Shown here piece by piece: positions 44,225 to 52,664 of a stretch of DNA of 56,434 nt; within the stretch, counting starts at the first letter, position 1; each line of letters starts with the position of its first letter. The stretch is from Nostoc sp. NMS7 (GTDB lineage Bacteria > Cyanobacteriota > Cyanobacteriia > Cyanobacteriales > Nostocaceae), in the NCBI RefSeq assembly GCF_017115085.1, contig NZ_JABXKJ010000158.1:1-56434 (forward strand). Reading direction: 5' to 3'. Under the pieces are notes generated by a model. The model did not search any database. It saw only the letters and a program-made list of their open reading frames with translations, and was not told the origin of the DNA. The translations under genes were made by a program, and so were the position numbers.

Positions 44225-44998
44225 TTAAAGTTTACTACCATCACCAAAGGTAAAAGCACTCTTCATGACTACCGGTCCTAGTGGATACCGATAGTCAGTG
44301 GATGTCTCCAGCGTCACAAACAATTCTGATATCCCCGCATTATAGAAATCAGCAGGCATCGCAAATTTTTCGACAATCTTACCCTGTGTATTGGCAGGAA
44401 GCTGTCCGCACGGGATTTTTTCGCCTTCAACAACTGCCCAAAGTCGGTAAACACTTCCAACAGGCGGAGGGGGAACATTTTGAATCGCAATCACACCTGT
44501 TTGCTGTTCCAGATTCAGCACAAAACTGCCGCTTGCTGCTTTTGCTACATTCACACCGCTTAAGGGAAACAGGCGGGTTGCTTTTTGTTGCAGCAGTGTC
44601 TTGAGATTATCAGCTATCTGCAATTCTGTACGCAAGTGGTAGTTCTCTATTCCCAAATACAAAATTAATAGTGCCGCGACACTGCCGATGATTTTGCGCC
44701 AGGAGAGACTATAGGGAAAAGCGCTGACCGGACGATGCTGGGACGCGAAGAAATTTTCAGTCTCTACGTCCTTTAAATTGCTGAGGATAGCTGCACGCAA
44801 ATGCGGTGGTGGCTCAACAGCATTTAAACCATAAACCACTTCATCTAATACTTGCTGTAACTGCTCTACTTCCACTGCCAAGGATGGATTTTCTGCGAGC
44901 ATCTGCTGAAACTCAAGAGCTTCATCAGGAGACAGTTCACCCACGACATAGCCTGCTGCTAACTGTTGTATATATTGAGAATTTTCTGGTGCAGTCAT
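44225..44998 (-). CDS. RskA-type anti-sigma factor
   Basis: 257 residues, the membrane-bound inhibitor of the upstream ECF sigma factor. The N-terminal sigma-binding domain starts IQQLAAGYVVGELSPDEALEFQQML; one membrane helix follows (IIGSVAALLILYLGIENY, about residues 103-120). The periplasmic RskA/anti-sigma-K domain ends the protein (GVIAIQNVPPPPVGSVYRLW, AMPADFYNAGISELFVTLE). There is no zinc-binding HxxxCxxC, as usual for RskA. Separated by 6 bp from the sigma gene, so co-transcribed. Confidence 0.92.
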   Translation of the reverse strand: MTAPENSQYIQQLAAGYVVGELSPDEALEFQQMLAENPSLAVEVEQLQQVLDEVVYGLNAVEPPPHLRAAILSNLKDVETENFFASQHRPVSAFPYSLSWRKIIGSVAALLILYLGIENYHLRTELQIADNLKTLLQQKATRLFPLSGVNVAKAASGSFVLNLEQQTGVIAIQNVPPPPVGSVYRLWAVVEGEKIPCGQLPANTQGKIVEKFAMPADFYNAGISELFVTLETSTDYRYPLGPVVMKSAFTFGDGSKL

Positions 44999-45004
44999 AG
45001 GTAA

Positions 45005-45574
45005 CTAATCAATAGCATCAAGTAATATTTGTTTTAGCTTCAGCAGTCCTTGGCGTGTCCAAGTTTTCACTGTTCCTAATGGTACATCTAGTTGTTGAGC
45101 AATCTCCGACTGGCTAAGTCCAGCATCATAAGCCATCTCTATAATTTGACGTTGGTTGTCTGGCAGTTGGCTAAGGGCAGAGCGAACGGCTGCTTGGCGT
45201 TCTATTAACTCAGCTTGCTCAACCGGAGTTGGAGACAGGGTTTCGGCGGTGACTGTTTGCCCAAAGCGGTGCAAGAGATTGAGGGTGCGACTCCGAGAGC
45301 GGATTTTATCTATTGCCCTTGAGCGCGTCATCGTGATCAGATAACGCAGGAAATGACTGTGGTTGGGATTGACAGTCGGATTGCGCCACAAAGCCAGAAA
45401 AATCTCCTGTGTTAAATCCTCTGCTTCCTGCGGGTTTTGCAATACTTTCAGTGCAATTCCGTAGACAACCTGACCGTAACGGTCATAGAGAATACTTAAC
45501 GCCCCTGGCTGTTTTGCTTTCAGGGCGTGGAGCAACTCTGTATCTGTCTGGTGCGGGGGAGGATGTGACTCCAT
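45005..45574 (-). CDS. ECF RNA polymerase sigma factor (SigK/RpoE-like)
   Basis: About 190 residues from ATG 45574 (MESHPPPHQTDTELL); a longer frame to 45634 adds 20 residues unlike the family. Region 2 is LYDRYGQVVYGIALKVLQNPQEAEDLTQEIFLALW, with FLRYLITMTRSRAIDKIRSRSR; region 4 is LSQLPDNQRQIIEMAYDAGLSQSEIAQQLDVPLGTVKTW. The pair with RskA suggests activation by regulated proteolysis of the anti-sigma factor. Likely targets are the pair itself and the divergent envelope genes at 45987-48195; no promoter motif was assigned. Confidence 0.94.
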   Translation of the reverse strand: MESHPPPHQTDTELLHALKAKQPGALSILYDRYGQVVYGIALKVLQNPQEAEDLTQEIFLALWRNPTVNPNHSHFLRYLITMTRSRAIDKIRSRSRTLNLLHRFGQTVTAETLSPTPVEQAELIERQAAVRSALSQLPDNQRQIIEMAYDAGLSQSEIAQQLDVPLGTVKTWTRQGLLKLKQILLDAID

Positions 45575-45688
45575 GCTGGGGTGTGAATATACCTGCGTGG
45601 ATATCAGGTTACACCATTTGGTTGGCGATCGCAAAGGTTTTACTTCTATTTATATAACGATTGACGGAGGCAATTGGATTTGAGATTT

Positions 45689-45728
45689 GAGAATTTGGAT
45701 TTGAGATTGAGATTAAATCCAAATTCTC
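45689..45728. repeat. 14-bp inverted repeat in the sigma/secreted-protein divergent region
   Basis: GAGAATTTGGATTT and AAATCCAAATTCTC are perfect arms around a 12-nt loop. Neighbouring GATTTGAGATTTGAG units suggest a dispersed repeat rather than an operator. The 45575-45986 gap also holds a TAACGGCGT palindrome near 45815 and no gene. Confidence 0.6.
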
Positions 45729-45986
45729 ATCTCGTTCGTTATAGGAATAGAAGCGAACACTAACCCACACAATTATTGATTTCGGTAATGCTTGATTGTA
45801 GAGACACGATGCCGTTAACGGCGTGTGAGTCTCTCTCAAATATAACCCGCGCCCGCTATTTAATTGTGTCTCTACTAAAATAGCCTTTTTCACTTACACA
45901 TCACCCAGATGAAAACAAGTTGGGTAGGTTTTCCCCTACCTGCTTTCATTGCTTTATCCCAACAACTCTATTCACGAGGTAAAACT

Positions 45987-46337
45987 ATGCAACGTTACAT
46001 TCTCCCAATTTTATCAGCTTTGTTAATATCTCCTGTACTAGCAACCACTGCTGAAGCACAAACCTCAATTACATATAATTCAGTCGTGGCAAACAGTGCC
46101 AAAGCCAGTCAAATTAATCCTTTCAATCTGGCTTTTATGGCTGAACGCGGCTACTTAAAAAATGTAGGTATCAAGAGTGGGAATGCTCTGTTGAACGCGC
46201 ATCAGTCGGGAATGCTAACAGCTAAAGATATTCTTCAAAGTGCGGTGAAGGCAAAGCTACTACCAGAGCAAACTCTATCCGACCAAGGATATTTAAACGC
46301 ACTAGAAGCACAACTACAAGCCTTAGAACAAGATTAG
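45987..46337 (+). CDS. Small secreted protein of unknown family
   Basis: From ATG 45987 (MQRYILPILSALLISPVLATTAEAQ) the protein is 116 residues with a clear signal peptide cut after AEA; GAGG precedes it. An in-frame ATG at 45909 would spoil the signal sequence. The mature part is a helical bundle-like chain (ASQINPFNLAFMAERGYLKN, LLNAHQSGMLTAKDILQSAVKAKLLP, LNALEAQLQALEQ) with no Cys. It is the first gene of a run that continues with a PepSY-like protein 10 bp later. Function unknown; the divergent ECF/RskA pair is the natural regulator. Confidence 0.75.
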   Translation: MQRYILPILSALLISPVLATTAEAQTSITYNSVVANSAKASQINPFNLAFMAERGYLKNVGIKSGNALLNAHQSGMLTAKDILQSAVKAKLLPEQTLSDQGYLNALEAQLQALEQD

Positions 46338-46347
46338 GAATTTGATC

Positions 46348-46617
46348 ATGAGATTAGTCTTCCGCAAATATCACCGACTAATTGCACTTACAATCTGCTT
46401 ACCACTAATTATCACCGCAGTTACAGGTATTGCCATGACAGTTGCGGATGAATGGTTGCATCAAGCCCAATTAGTCGGATTTCTTCTCAAAATTCATACG
46501 TTCCAATTTTTGAGACTGTCAGCAATTTTACCCCTATTCAACGGATTGGGATTGCTGAGTTTAATTGCTACCGGACTAAATATGACAGGATTATTTTCTC
46601 AACGGCGCAAGTCATAA
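46348..46617 (+). CDS. Short PepSY-associated-type membrane protein
   Basis: 89 residues with two hydrophobic helices: FRKYHRLIALTICLPLIITAV near the N-terminus and LRLSAILPLFNGLGLLSLIATGLNMTG near the C-terminus. The FRKYHR..A start and LLKIHT..FLRL middle resemble helices of PepSY-TM (DUF3649/iron-uptake) proteins, but the periplasmic PepSY domains are absent. ATG 46348 follows AGGA; an upstream TTG is less likely. It lies 10 bp after the secreted-protein gene, so it is probably in the same transcript. Confidence 0.7.
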   Translation: MRLVFRKYHRLIALTICLPLIITAVTGIAMTVADEWLHQAQLVGFLLKIHTFQFLRLSAILPLFNGLGLLSLIATGLNMTGLFSQRRKS

Positions 46618-46627
46618 CAAGTAAAAA

Positions 46628-46721
46628 CAGGACTTACGCAAAAGATAACGACAGTAGCGGTAATTCATGAATTACCGCTACGCAAGAATAAGGTTTTCGG
46701 TCACATATTGCGTAAGTCCTG
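46628..46721. mobile_element. 94-bp MITE-like element with CAGGACTTACGCA ends
   Basis: Perfect 13-bp terminal inverted repeats CAGGACTTACGCA and TGCGTAAGTCCTG. Inside is the 24-bp palindrome AGCGGTAATTCA/TGAATTACCGCT. No ORF. It lies between the PepSY-like and cupredoxin genes. Confidence 0.8.
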
Positions 46722-46815
46722 AAAAAGTAAAAATGCAACAAATAGCCAATTTTTATCTGTTGTATTTGTGCGTTGTCTGGTGCAATTCCTTAATAACTTT
46801 CGGTTCTATCGATAT

Positions 46816-47211
46816 ATGAAATATATCTCTTACTTGCTTCAAGGACTTGCTTCTACAATTCTGGTAATTGTGTTCTCTTTATCATCCTGCACCCCCAACC
46901 GACAATCTGTAACACCTACACCCCAACCGCAGGAAATTACCGCCAATACCGCAAATCCTACCGTCAAAATTGTCAATTTCAAATACTTACCGTCAAATTT
47001 CAAGATAGGTGCTGGTGAAACCGTGCAGTTCGTCAACCAAGACGAGGAACCACATACCATTATCGCCAAAGATGGCTCTTTTGATTCTAAGGGACTGGAT
47101 GGGGATCAAGTTTGGAAACACACCTTTACACAGCCAGGAACTTTCCCTTACTTGTGTTCTATTCATCCCTACATGCAAGGAACAATTACTGTTAACACAA
47201 GTAAAAAGTAA
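46816..47211 (+). CDS. Cupredoxin-domain lipoprotein (plastocyanin/amicyanin-like)
   Basis: From ATG 46816 (MKYISYLLQGLASTILVIVF) the 131-residue protein has a lipobox FSLSSC. A blue-copper domain follows: KIVNFKYLPSNFKIGAGETVQFVNQDEEPHTI gives the first His ligand, and FPYLCSIHPYMQGTITV the Cys, His and Met ligands (C-x2-H-x2-M). All four copper ligands are present. It is probably an envelope electron carrier or copper-binding protein. The frame is open to 46768, but a start there would leave a poor signal peptide. Confidence 0.9.
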   Translation: MKYISYLLQGLASTILVIVFSLSSCTPNRQSVTPTPQPQEITANTANPTVKIVNFKYLPSNFKIGAGETVQFVNQDEEPHTIIAKDGSFDSKGLDGDQVWKHTFTQPGTFPYLCSIHPYMQGTITVNTSKK

Positions 47212-47283
47212 AAAGGCTCTGATAAAATACCTCTTGCTTTTTACTTAAAGCAAAGCAACTTTCACTTTAAATAGGACAACAAA

Positions 47284-48195
47284 ATGAGACGTAGAAAGTT
47301 TATTGAACACGTTGGCTGGACTGGTCTTGGCATTCTGTGGGTAGTGGGGGAAAATGGTTTACTTGTATCCTGTTCGGTCAAAGATTCGCAAGGTAAGAAA
47401 TTAGCAAATTCTGCACCTTTATCATTTGTGCAAATCAGCGACACACATCTAGGTTTCAATAAGGAAGCGAACCCCCACGTTACTGCAACTCTGCAACAAA
47501 CCATCAACGCCATAAATTCACTATCCACACCACCAGCATTCATTGTTCATACTGGAGACATCACTCACCTTTCCAAACCGGAGGAATTTGACACGGCAAA
47601 ACAATTTCTTTCCCAATTGAAAGCACCACTGTTTACCCTCCCTGGCGAACATGACACCATCGGAGACAGGGGGAAAGCTTATGGAGAAGCATTCAGCCAA
47701 AAGGATAAAAGAGAAGGTTTGCAAATATGGGACTATAATGGCGTGCATTTGATTTCCCTGACCAATGTGCTGGAATTTGGCGAAACTGGTCAAGGGAAAC
47801 TCGGCCAAGCGCAACTAGATTTACTAGAAAAAGACCTCGCAGCGCAGAAACAAGACACGCCAATAGTTATTTTTAGTCACATTCCTTTGTATAATCTTTA
47901 TCCTCAATGGGGTTGGGCAACCGCCGACTCAGGCAAAGTACTCTCGTTATTATCCCGCTTTTCTTCTGTTACCGTCCTCAGTGGTCACATTCATCAAGTA
48001 ATTCAACATAGCGAAGGTAACATTCGATTTAGTACAGCGACATCTGTTTCTTATCCGTTACCTGCGCCAGGAAAAGCTGAAAAACCGGCTCCAGTCAAGT
48101 TACCAGAAAAGGATTTACTGGCTGTGTTGGGTTTCCGCACATTGGAATTTATACCTGGTAATGATGTCAAAATTGACCAGCATTCTCTGGTTTAG
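47284..48195 (+). CDS. Exported metallophosphoesterase (Tat-like/lipoprotein signal)
   Basis: 303 residues. The N-terminus MRRRKFIEHVGWTGLGIL has twin arginines before a hydrophobic stretch and a possible lipobox LLVSC. Catalytic motifs: FVQISDTHLGF, VHTGDITHL, LPGEHDTIGD (Glu where most relatives have GNHD), VIFSHIPLYNL and LSGHIHQV. Substrate unknown. It lies 73 bp after the cupredoxin gene, same strand. The Glu change at the usual catalytic Asn is odd and may alter activity. Confidence 0.9.
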   Translation: MRRRKFIEHVGWTGLGILWVVGENGLLVSCSVKDSQGKKLANSAPLSFVQISDTHLGFNKEANPHVTATLQQTINAINSLSTPPAFIVHTGDITHLSKPEEFDTAKQFLSQLKAPLFTLPGEHDTIGDRGKAYGEAFSQKDKREGLQIWDYNGVHLISLTNVLEFGETGQGKLGQAQLDLLEKDLAAQKQDTPIVIFSHIPLYNLYPQWGWATADSGKVLSLLSRFSSVTVLSGHIHQVIQHSEGNIRFSTATSVSYPLPAPGKAEKPAPVKLPEKDLLAVLGFRTLEFIPGNDVKIDQHSLV

Positions 48196-48606
48196 AGTCT
48201 CGATAGAAGTACCCAAATGTGTGGATGCAGCCATGAACGTTGGGGAGTGATACTCTTAGGGGAGACAAAGCGCAACTTTGGCTCTTTGGGGTTCTTCGGG
48301 TTTAATAAGTAATCAAGCAGACATAATATTACAGCGCTTTTCAACTAATTGAACTACACCACTCCCCATTCCCCCTTTCACTTGAAAATCAAATCTAACC
48401 GTTGCTGCGTTGCTTTGAGTGATTCTTGGCATGGCGAGGAGAGGAAAAAAATCGGGCATAATGTTGATTAAAATGATTGGTCATTTATCCTAATTCCCTC
48501 ACAACAACTGCGCCACTCTGATGTCGTTTTGCACAATTATCTGAAGTTATGGTTTTTGCCAGCGAATATATCCTAATCTTGGATAGAGTTTTGATAATTT
48601 TAGATT
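48196..48606. other. 411-bp gene-free stretch
   Basis: I see no gene, repeat family or array here. It must contain the yebC promoter. Confidence 0.5.
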
Positions 48607-49365
48607 ATGGCAGGACATAGTAAATGGGCAAATATTAAGCGCCAAAAAGCTGTAGTAGATGCAAGGAAGGGAAAAACCTTTACTCAGTTATCTAGGGCGA
48701 TTATCGTTGCGGCTAGAAGCGGCGTACCAGATGCGGCGCTGAATTTTCAACTTCGCACGGCAATTGACAAGGCAAAGGCAGCGAGTATCCCCAATGATAA
48801 TATTGAACGAGCGATCGCTAAAGGTGCAGGTACTTTTGGCGGCGATAATGCTATCTTTGAAGCGATTCGCTACGAAGGTTATGGCCCTGGTGGTGTAGCG
48901 ATTTTAATCGAAGCCCTCACAGATAATCGTAATCGCACTGCTGCTGACTTGCGTGTAGCTTTTAGTAAAAATGCTGGTAATCTTGGTGAAATAGGTTGCG
49001 TTAGCTGGATGTTTCACCAAAAAGGCGTTTGTGTAGTCAAGGGTGTAGTTGACGAAGAACAGCTTTTAGAAGCATCCCTCTCTGGCGATGCCGAGTCTTA
49101 TGAGATGATTGAAGATGAAATGGCTGAGGTATTTACTGATCTGGCAAATTTAGAAACCCTTAGCCAGACACTCAAAGAACAAGGCATTAAAGTAATTGAT
49201 GCCGAATGGCGCTGGATTCCCAGTAATAATGTAGAAGTTACTGATCTCGATCAGGCGCGATCGCTTTTCAAGTTAATTGATACTCTAGAAGGCTTGGATG
49301 ATGTGCAAAATGTCACAGCTAACTTTGAAATATCAGAAGAATTGATCGCTCTGAGCATTTCTTAA
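48607..49365 (+). CDS. yebC: YebC/PmpR-family regulator or translation factor
   Basis: 252 residues. Family marks: MAGHSKWANIKRQKAVVDARKGK at the N-terminus, SIPNDNIERAIAKGAG, YEGYGPGGVAILIEALTDNRNRTAADLR and GEIGCVSWMFHQKG. YebC-type proteins were described as transcription regulators; recent work assigns some to relief of ribosome stalling at proline runs. Complete and monocistronic. A degenerate copy of its last 40 codons lies 156 bp downstream. Confidence 0.95.
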   Translation: MAGHSKWANIKRQKAVVDARKGKTFTQLSRAIIVAARSGVPDAALNFQLRTAIDKAKAASIPNDNIERAIAKGAGTFGGDNAIFEAIRYEGYGPGGVAILIEALTDNRNRTAADLRVAFSKNAGNLGEIGCVSWMFHQKGVCVVKGVVDEEQLLEASLSGDAESYEMIEDEMAEVFTDLANLETLSQTLKEQGIKVIDAEWRWIPSNNVEVTDLDQARSLFKLIDTLEGLDDVQNVTANFEISEELIALSIS

Positions 49366-49398
49366 TCAAAATTAATCCAGCGATCATAGCCCTATGGA

Positions 49399-49517
49399 AT
49401 AAGAATTAAATAAGATACAATTTATCTCCCTGGCTTACCTCACCCTCAATCCCTCTCCGATATATTGGAGAGGGAAGCTAGAGACAGGATGAAGTTTTGC
49501 ATTTTATTTAATCCACG
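49399..49517. repeat. Dispersed repeat, copy 3 of 3
   Basis: The closest relative of the copy at 14364: same left end, CCCTGGCTTACCTCACC, hairpin CCCTCTCC/GGAGAGGG, GACAGGATGAAGTTTTGC and ATTTAATCCAC. It lies exactly between yebC and a yebC 3' remnant. Confidence 0.85.
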
Positions 49518-49521
49518 TTCC

Positions 49522-49622
49522 GATCAAGCTACTCAAGTTAATCGACACCTGATCATATCTAGATGATGTGCAAAATGTTACATCTAACTTGGAAATCGCA
49601 GATCATCTGAGCGCAACAAGTA
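49522..49622 (+). pseudogene. Remnant of a second yebC 3' end
   Basis: About 100 bp resemble yebC 49248-49365. Translation gives LLKLIDT, stop, SYLDDVQNVTSNLEIADHLSA against SLFKLIDTLEGLDDVQNVTANFEISEELIA. A HIP1 octamer present in yebC is missing here. Non-functional. Confidence 0.8.
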
Positions 49623-49934
49623 TTATCCAACAAGGTATTCACTTAAACTGTGGAGTGAAGTAATTTCAGTCTTTGCGATTACTTCAGCTTCACTTCCTAC
49701 CCTATGGGTTCAACTATCTTAATATTTATTTAGATCCATATACTTAATTTTGGCTCTTTGCGGAAAAACTCCGTAAATTTTTCTCTGTAGACTAATAAAT
49801 ATTCAGGTGTATATAGATGCTAATTTGGGTAAAAATCTCCACAAAAACTTCATATAAATAACAAGATATCGACATAGGTCTTTGTCATATTTTAATTCAG
49901 AGATTCACTGAATAAATAGAATCAAGGAAATTAC

Positions 49935-50099
49935 ATGAACAAATTTGCTAAAGGTTTAGTACTAGCTCTAGCGATCGCTACCCCCATAGCACTTGCTGCA
50001 CCAATCTTTCAAGCTACACCCGCTTCAGCTGCTGTTAGGCATCATAGACTTCATCACAGAGTAATACATCGCCATCACATTCGCAGACATCATCTATAA
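49935..50099 (+). CDS. Small secreted His/Arg-rich peptide
   Basis: 54 residues. MNKFAKGLVLALAIATPIAL begins a clear signal peptide ending near ATPASA. The predicted mature part is 22 residues, with nine His and six Arg arranged in HH pairs and no acidic residue or Cys. AAGGA precedes ATG by six bases. Such a peptide could bind Cu, Zn or Ni, or nucleic acids or membranes; the family is not recognised. The gene stands alone, with about 570 bp upstream holding repeat copy 3 and the yebC remnant. Confidence 0.75.
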   Translation: MNKFAKGLVLALAIATPIALAAPIFQATPASAAVRHHRLHHRVIHRHHIRRHHL

Positions 50100-50257
50100 T
50101 CTGCTGCTGTCAAACACAGCATATTTAATGATAAGTTATTCTTAGTAGTAATAGTTGGTAGTAACTCTGTAACAAAATTTATACTTTAGACATCTGCGAA
50201 AAAGAATGTAGAGACGTAGCAGTGCTACTTCTTTACAAGGGTTCTGGATAACCTTAT

Positions 50258-50447
50258 ATCTTGCACCAGGCGACTGGAAGTCGCGCGCCAGGTGCTTCAA
50301 GTCGGCGGAGCCGCGCAACGCACTGCCTTGGCTACACAGTCAAAACCCAGCGACCTGGGGTAAAAACTCTTGATTTCCTCTTAGTCCACGGAGGTGGACT
50401 TTGTTTGTATAGCCGCGATTTTTAATCGCTAGGGCTAGGTGCAAGAT
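50258..50447. mobile_element. Inverted-repeat element, about 190 bp, ATCTTGCACC ends
   Basis: Perfect 10-bp ends ATCTTGCACC and GGTGCAAGAT. Inside are CTGGAAGTCGCGCGCC, a TAGTCCACGGAGGTGGACT hairpin and a GCGATT...AATCGC hairpin. The CACGGAGGTG core also occurs in the element at 39571. Confidence 0.6.
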
Positions 50448-50512
50448 GTGGGTAACGGATATTTAGTTTCTGGAGATGTCTTTTATTTATTTGCAAATAA
50501 ATAAAGCTGTGT

Positions 50513-50550
50513 AACCTCGCTGTTGTCCTCAGTCATCGGCGGGGTTTTTC
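50513..50550 (+). terminator. Rho-independent-type terminator
   Basis: AACCTCGC pairs with GCGGGGTT (one T-G wobble) around an 18-nt loop and is followed by TTTC; five T in all end the stem and tail. It lies 80 bp before the FAD hydroxylase start, so it may end transcripts from upstream or attenuate the hydroxylase gene. Confidence 0.5.
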
Positions 50551-50630
50551 AATGTTTGCTTTTATTAACTTGCTCAAAGGGGCGCGATCGCGTCAAAATA
50601 AGAGTTAAGACGCTGTAACCTAACTTAACA

Positions 50631-51887
50631 ATGACCCGAACGCAGCTTGAGCAAATTTCCCCTCAACCAACACCGCCAAATGAACGGGGATATGAATATG
50701 ATTTGGTAATTGTCGGCGGTGGGATTATTGGGTTAACTCTAGCCTCTGCTTTAAAAGATTCTGGCTTGAGTATCTTGCTAATTGAGGCGAAAGCTGCATC
50801 AGTGGCAGTAGCGAAGGGGCAAGCCTATGCAGTTCATCAGCTTTCGTCGCTCATTTATCAAGGAATTGGAGTTTGGGACAAAATGTTGCCTCAAATCGCC
50901 AAATATTGCCGCGTTCATCTTTCTGATGCCGATTCTCCCAATGTAGTGGAATTTGCCACAGATGATTTAAATATACCAGAGTTGGGTTATGTGGCGGAAC
51001 ACCAAGCGCTGTTGCAACCGTTGCAGGAGTTTGTCGAAAATTGTCCAAATGTGACTTATCTGTGTCCGGCGGAAGTCGTAAATACACAGTACGATTCCGA
51101 TATAGTAGCGATAGATATTAAAGTTGCCGATCAGTTACAGACAGTCAAGAGCAAATTACTTGTAGCCGCAGATGGGGCGCGATCGCCAATTCGTCAAGCT
51201 GCTGGGATTAAAACTCTGGGCTGGAAATATTGGCAGTCTTGCATCGTGGCATTTGTCAAACCTGAAAAACCGCACAACAACACCGCTTATGAGAGATTTT
51301 GGTCTAGCGGACCCTTTGCGATTTTACCTTTACCGGGGAACCGTTGCCGCATTGTCTGGACAGCCCCCCACGAAGAAGCAAAAGCTTTATGTGCTTTAGA
51401 TGATCAGCAATTTTTGGCAGAATTAACCCGTCGCTATGGCAATCAGATGGGGAAATTGGAATTACTCGGCGATCGCTTTGTATTTCAGGTACAACTCATG
51501 CAAAGCGATCGCTATGTTCTCCCCCGACTGGCATTAATTGGTGATGCGGCGCACAATTGCCATCCTGTGGGCGGACAAGGTTTAAATCTGGGTATTCGGG
51601 ATGCAGCAGCTTTGGCGCAAGTAATCCAAGCAGCGCATCAAGCGGGTAAAGATATTGGTGATATTCAGATTCTTAAAGGTTATGAACGCTGGCGTCAGCT
51701 GGAAAACCTGACGATTTTAGGTTTCACGGATTTATTAGATCGGATGTTTTCTAATAATTTCTTACCTGTGGTGGTGGTGCGTCGCCTGGGTTTATGGTTT
51801 TTGCAGCGAGTACCTGTATTAAAGGTGTTTATCCTGAAATTAATGATCGGTTTGAAGGGGCGGACTCCAGAATTGGCAAAACGATAA
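50631..51887 (+). CDS. FAD-dependent hydroxylase (UbiH/Coq6-type)
   Basis: 418 residues. Dinucleotide fold YDLVIVGGGIIGLTLASAL (about residues 23-41), second motif VAADGARSPIRQAAGI, and third motif LIGDAAHNCHPVGGQGLNLGIRDAAALA are the three signatures of aromatic-ring flavoprotein monooxygenases. The C-terminal hydrophobic stretch LPVVVVRRLGLWFLQRVPVLKVFIL could touch the membrane, as in quinone-pathway hydroxylases. In cyanobacteria, relatives are annotated as plastoquinone or tocopherol-related; the exact substrate is not known. Confidence 0.9.
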   Translation: MTRTQLEQISPQPTPPNERGYEYDLVIVGGGIIGLTLASALKDSGLSILLIEAKAASVAVAKGQAYAVHQLSSLIYQGIGVWDKMLPQIAKYCRVHLSDADSPNVVEFATDDLNIPELGYVAEHQALLQPLQEFVENCPNVTYLCPAEVVNTQYDSDIVAIDIKVADQLQTVKSKLLVAADGARSPIRQAAGIKTLGWKYWQSCIVAFVKPEKPHNNTAYERFWSSGPFAILPLPGNRCRIVWTAPHEEAKALCALDDQQFLAELTRRYGNQMGKLELLGDRFVFQVQLMQSDRYVLPRLALIGDAAHNCHPVGGQGLNLGIRDAAALAQVIQAAHQAGKDIGDIQILKGYERWRQLENLTILGFTDLLDRMFSNNFLPVVVVRRLGLWFLQRVPVLKVFILKLMIGLKGRTPELAKR

Positions 51888-51947
51888 ACGCTACACGACA
51901 CCAGCTTGAAAAATTTGATTTGGGGTGAGATTCAATTCGGGAAAAGT

Positions 51948-52550
51948 TTAGGAAACAATGCGTAGTTTACCGCCGCAGGCATCGCTATCTCGAAACTGAG
52001 TTATCTGATATTCCCCATCAATTAAGTTACAAACAGAGATTGTCGGTTGTTTGGGGTTGCCGATAAAATTACTTCCACCCAAGGCAGCATAATCGACAAT
52101 CCAGTATTCTGGGATACCCATCTCTTCTCTTCGAGACGCTACGCGAACATAATCAGCATATTTTATATAGTAATCGTCCCGCCAGTTGGTTGATACAACC
52201 TCAATTGCCAAAGGTATTGATGCGCCCAAACTAACGATAGATTGTTTTTTCCATAATTGTTCATTTGCCAGATTTGCACGATTTAGCACCAACACATCTG
52301 GAAAGTAACCAGAATCTTTTTCAGGAGGTCTAACTATAGCTTGGTTGGGCATGAAGTAGGGCAATCCTAGACGTTGGATTTCAACAGAAATTTCGATACC
52401 TAAAAATCCTTTAACTTCTTCGTGTTCCCCGACTGGTTGCGCTATTTCAACAATTTGTCCGTTATGTAGTTCGTAGCGTACTCCTCGATTTTCGGGTAGC
52501 CAATCAACGAATTCCTCGAAGGTTACTAGCTTGGGTATGGCTTGAGTCAT
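51948..52550 (-). CDS. Uma2-family (DUF820) putative endonuclease
   Basis: 200 residues. N-terminal VTFEEFVDWLPENRGVRYELHNGQIVEI is the Uma2 start; PDVLVLNRAN and LAIEVVSTNWRDDYYIKYADYVR give the PD-(D/E)XK-like acidic and Lys sites. These are abundant, poorly understood proteins of multicellular cyanobacteria. Complete and monocistronic. Confidence 0.93.
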   Translation of the reverse strand: MTQAIPKLVTFEEFVDWLPENRGVRYELHNGQIVEIAQPVGEHEEVKGFLGIEISVEIQRLGLPYFMPNQAIVRPPEKDSGYFPDVLVLNRANLANEQLWKKQSIVSLGASIPLAIEVVSTNWRDDYYIKYADYVRVASRREEMGIPEYWIVDYAALGGSNFIGNPKQPTISVCNLIDGEYQITQFRDSDACGGKLRIVS

Positions 52551-52664
52551 AGATGATAGAGAATTACTGATGATAGAAATATTATCTCTAATTTAAGGGA
52601 ATGCGGACAGCTTTTTCACCACGGTTAATGCCGTTTCACTTTAATAATGATACAAATATGTTGG

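Noticed and set aside
45609..45893. Minus-strand ORF in the divergent region upstream of the sigma gene
   Set aside because: It spans the inverted repeat and low-complexity GATTTGAG units; no family or binding site.
50513..50550. Riboswitch upstream of the FAD hydroxylase
   Set aside because: Only a simple stem with a short T-tract is present; no conserved aptamer motif was seen.
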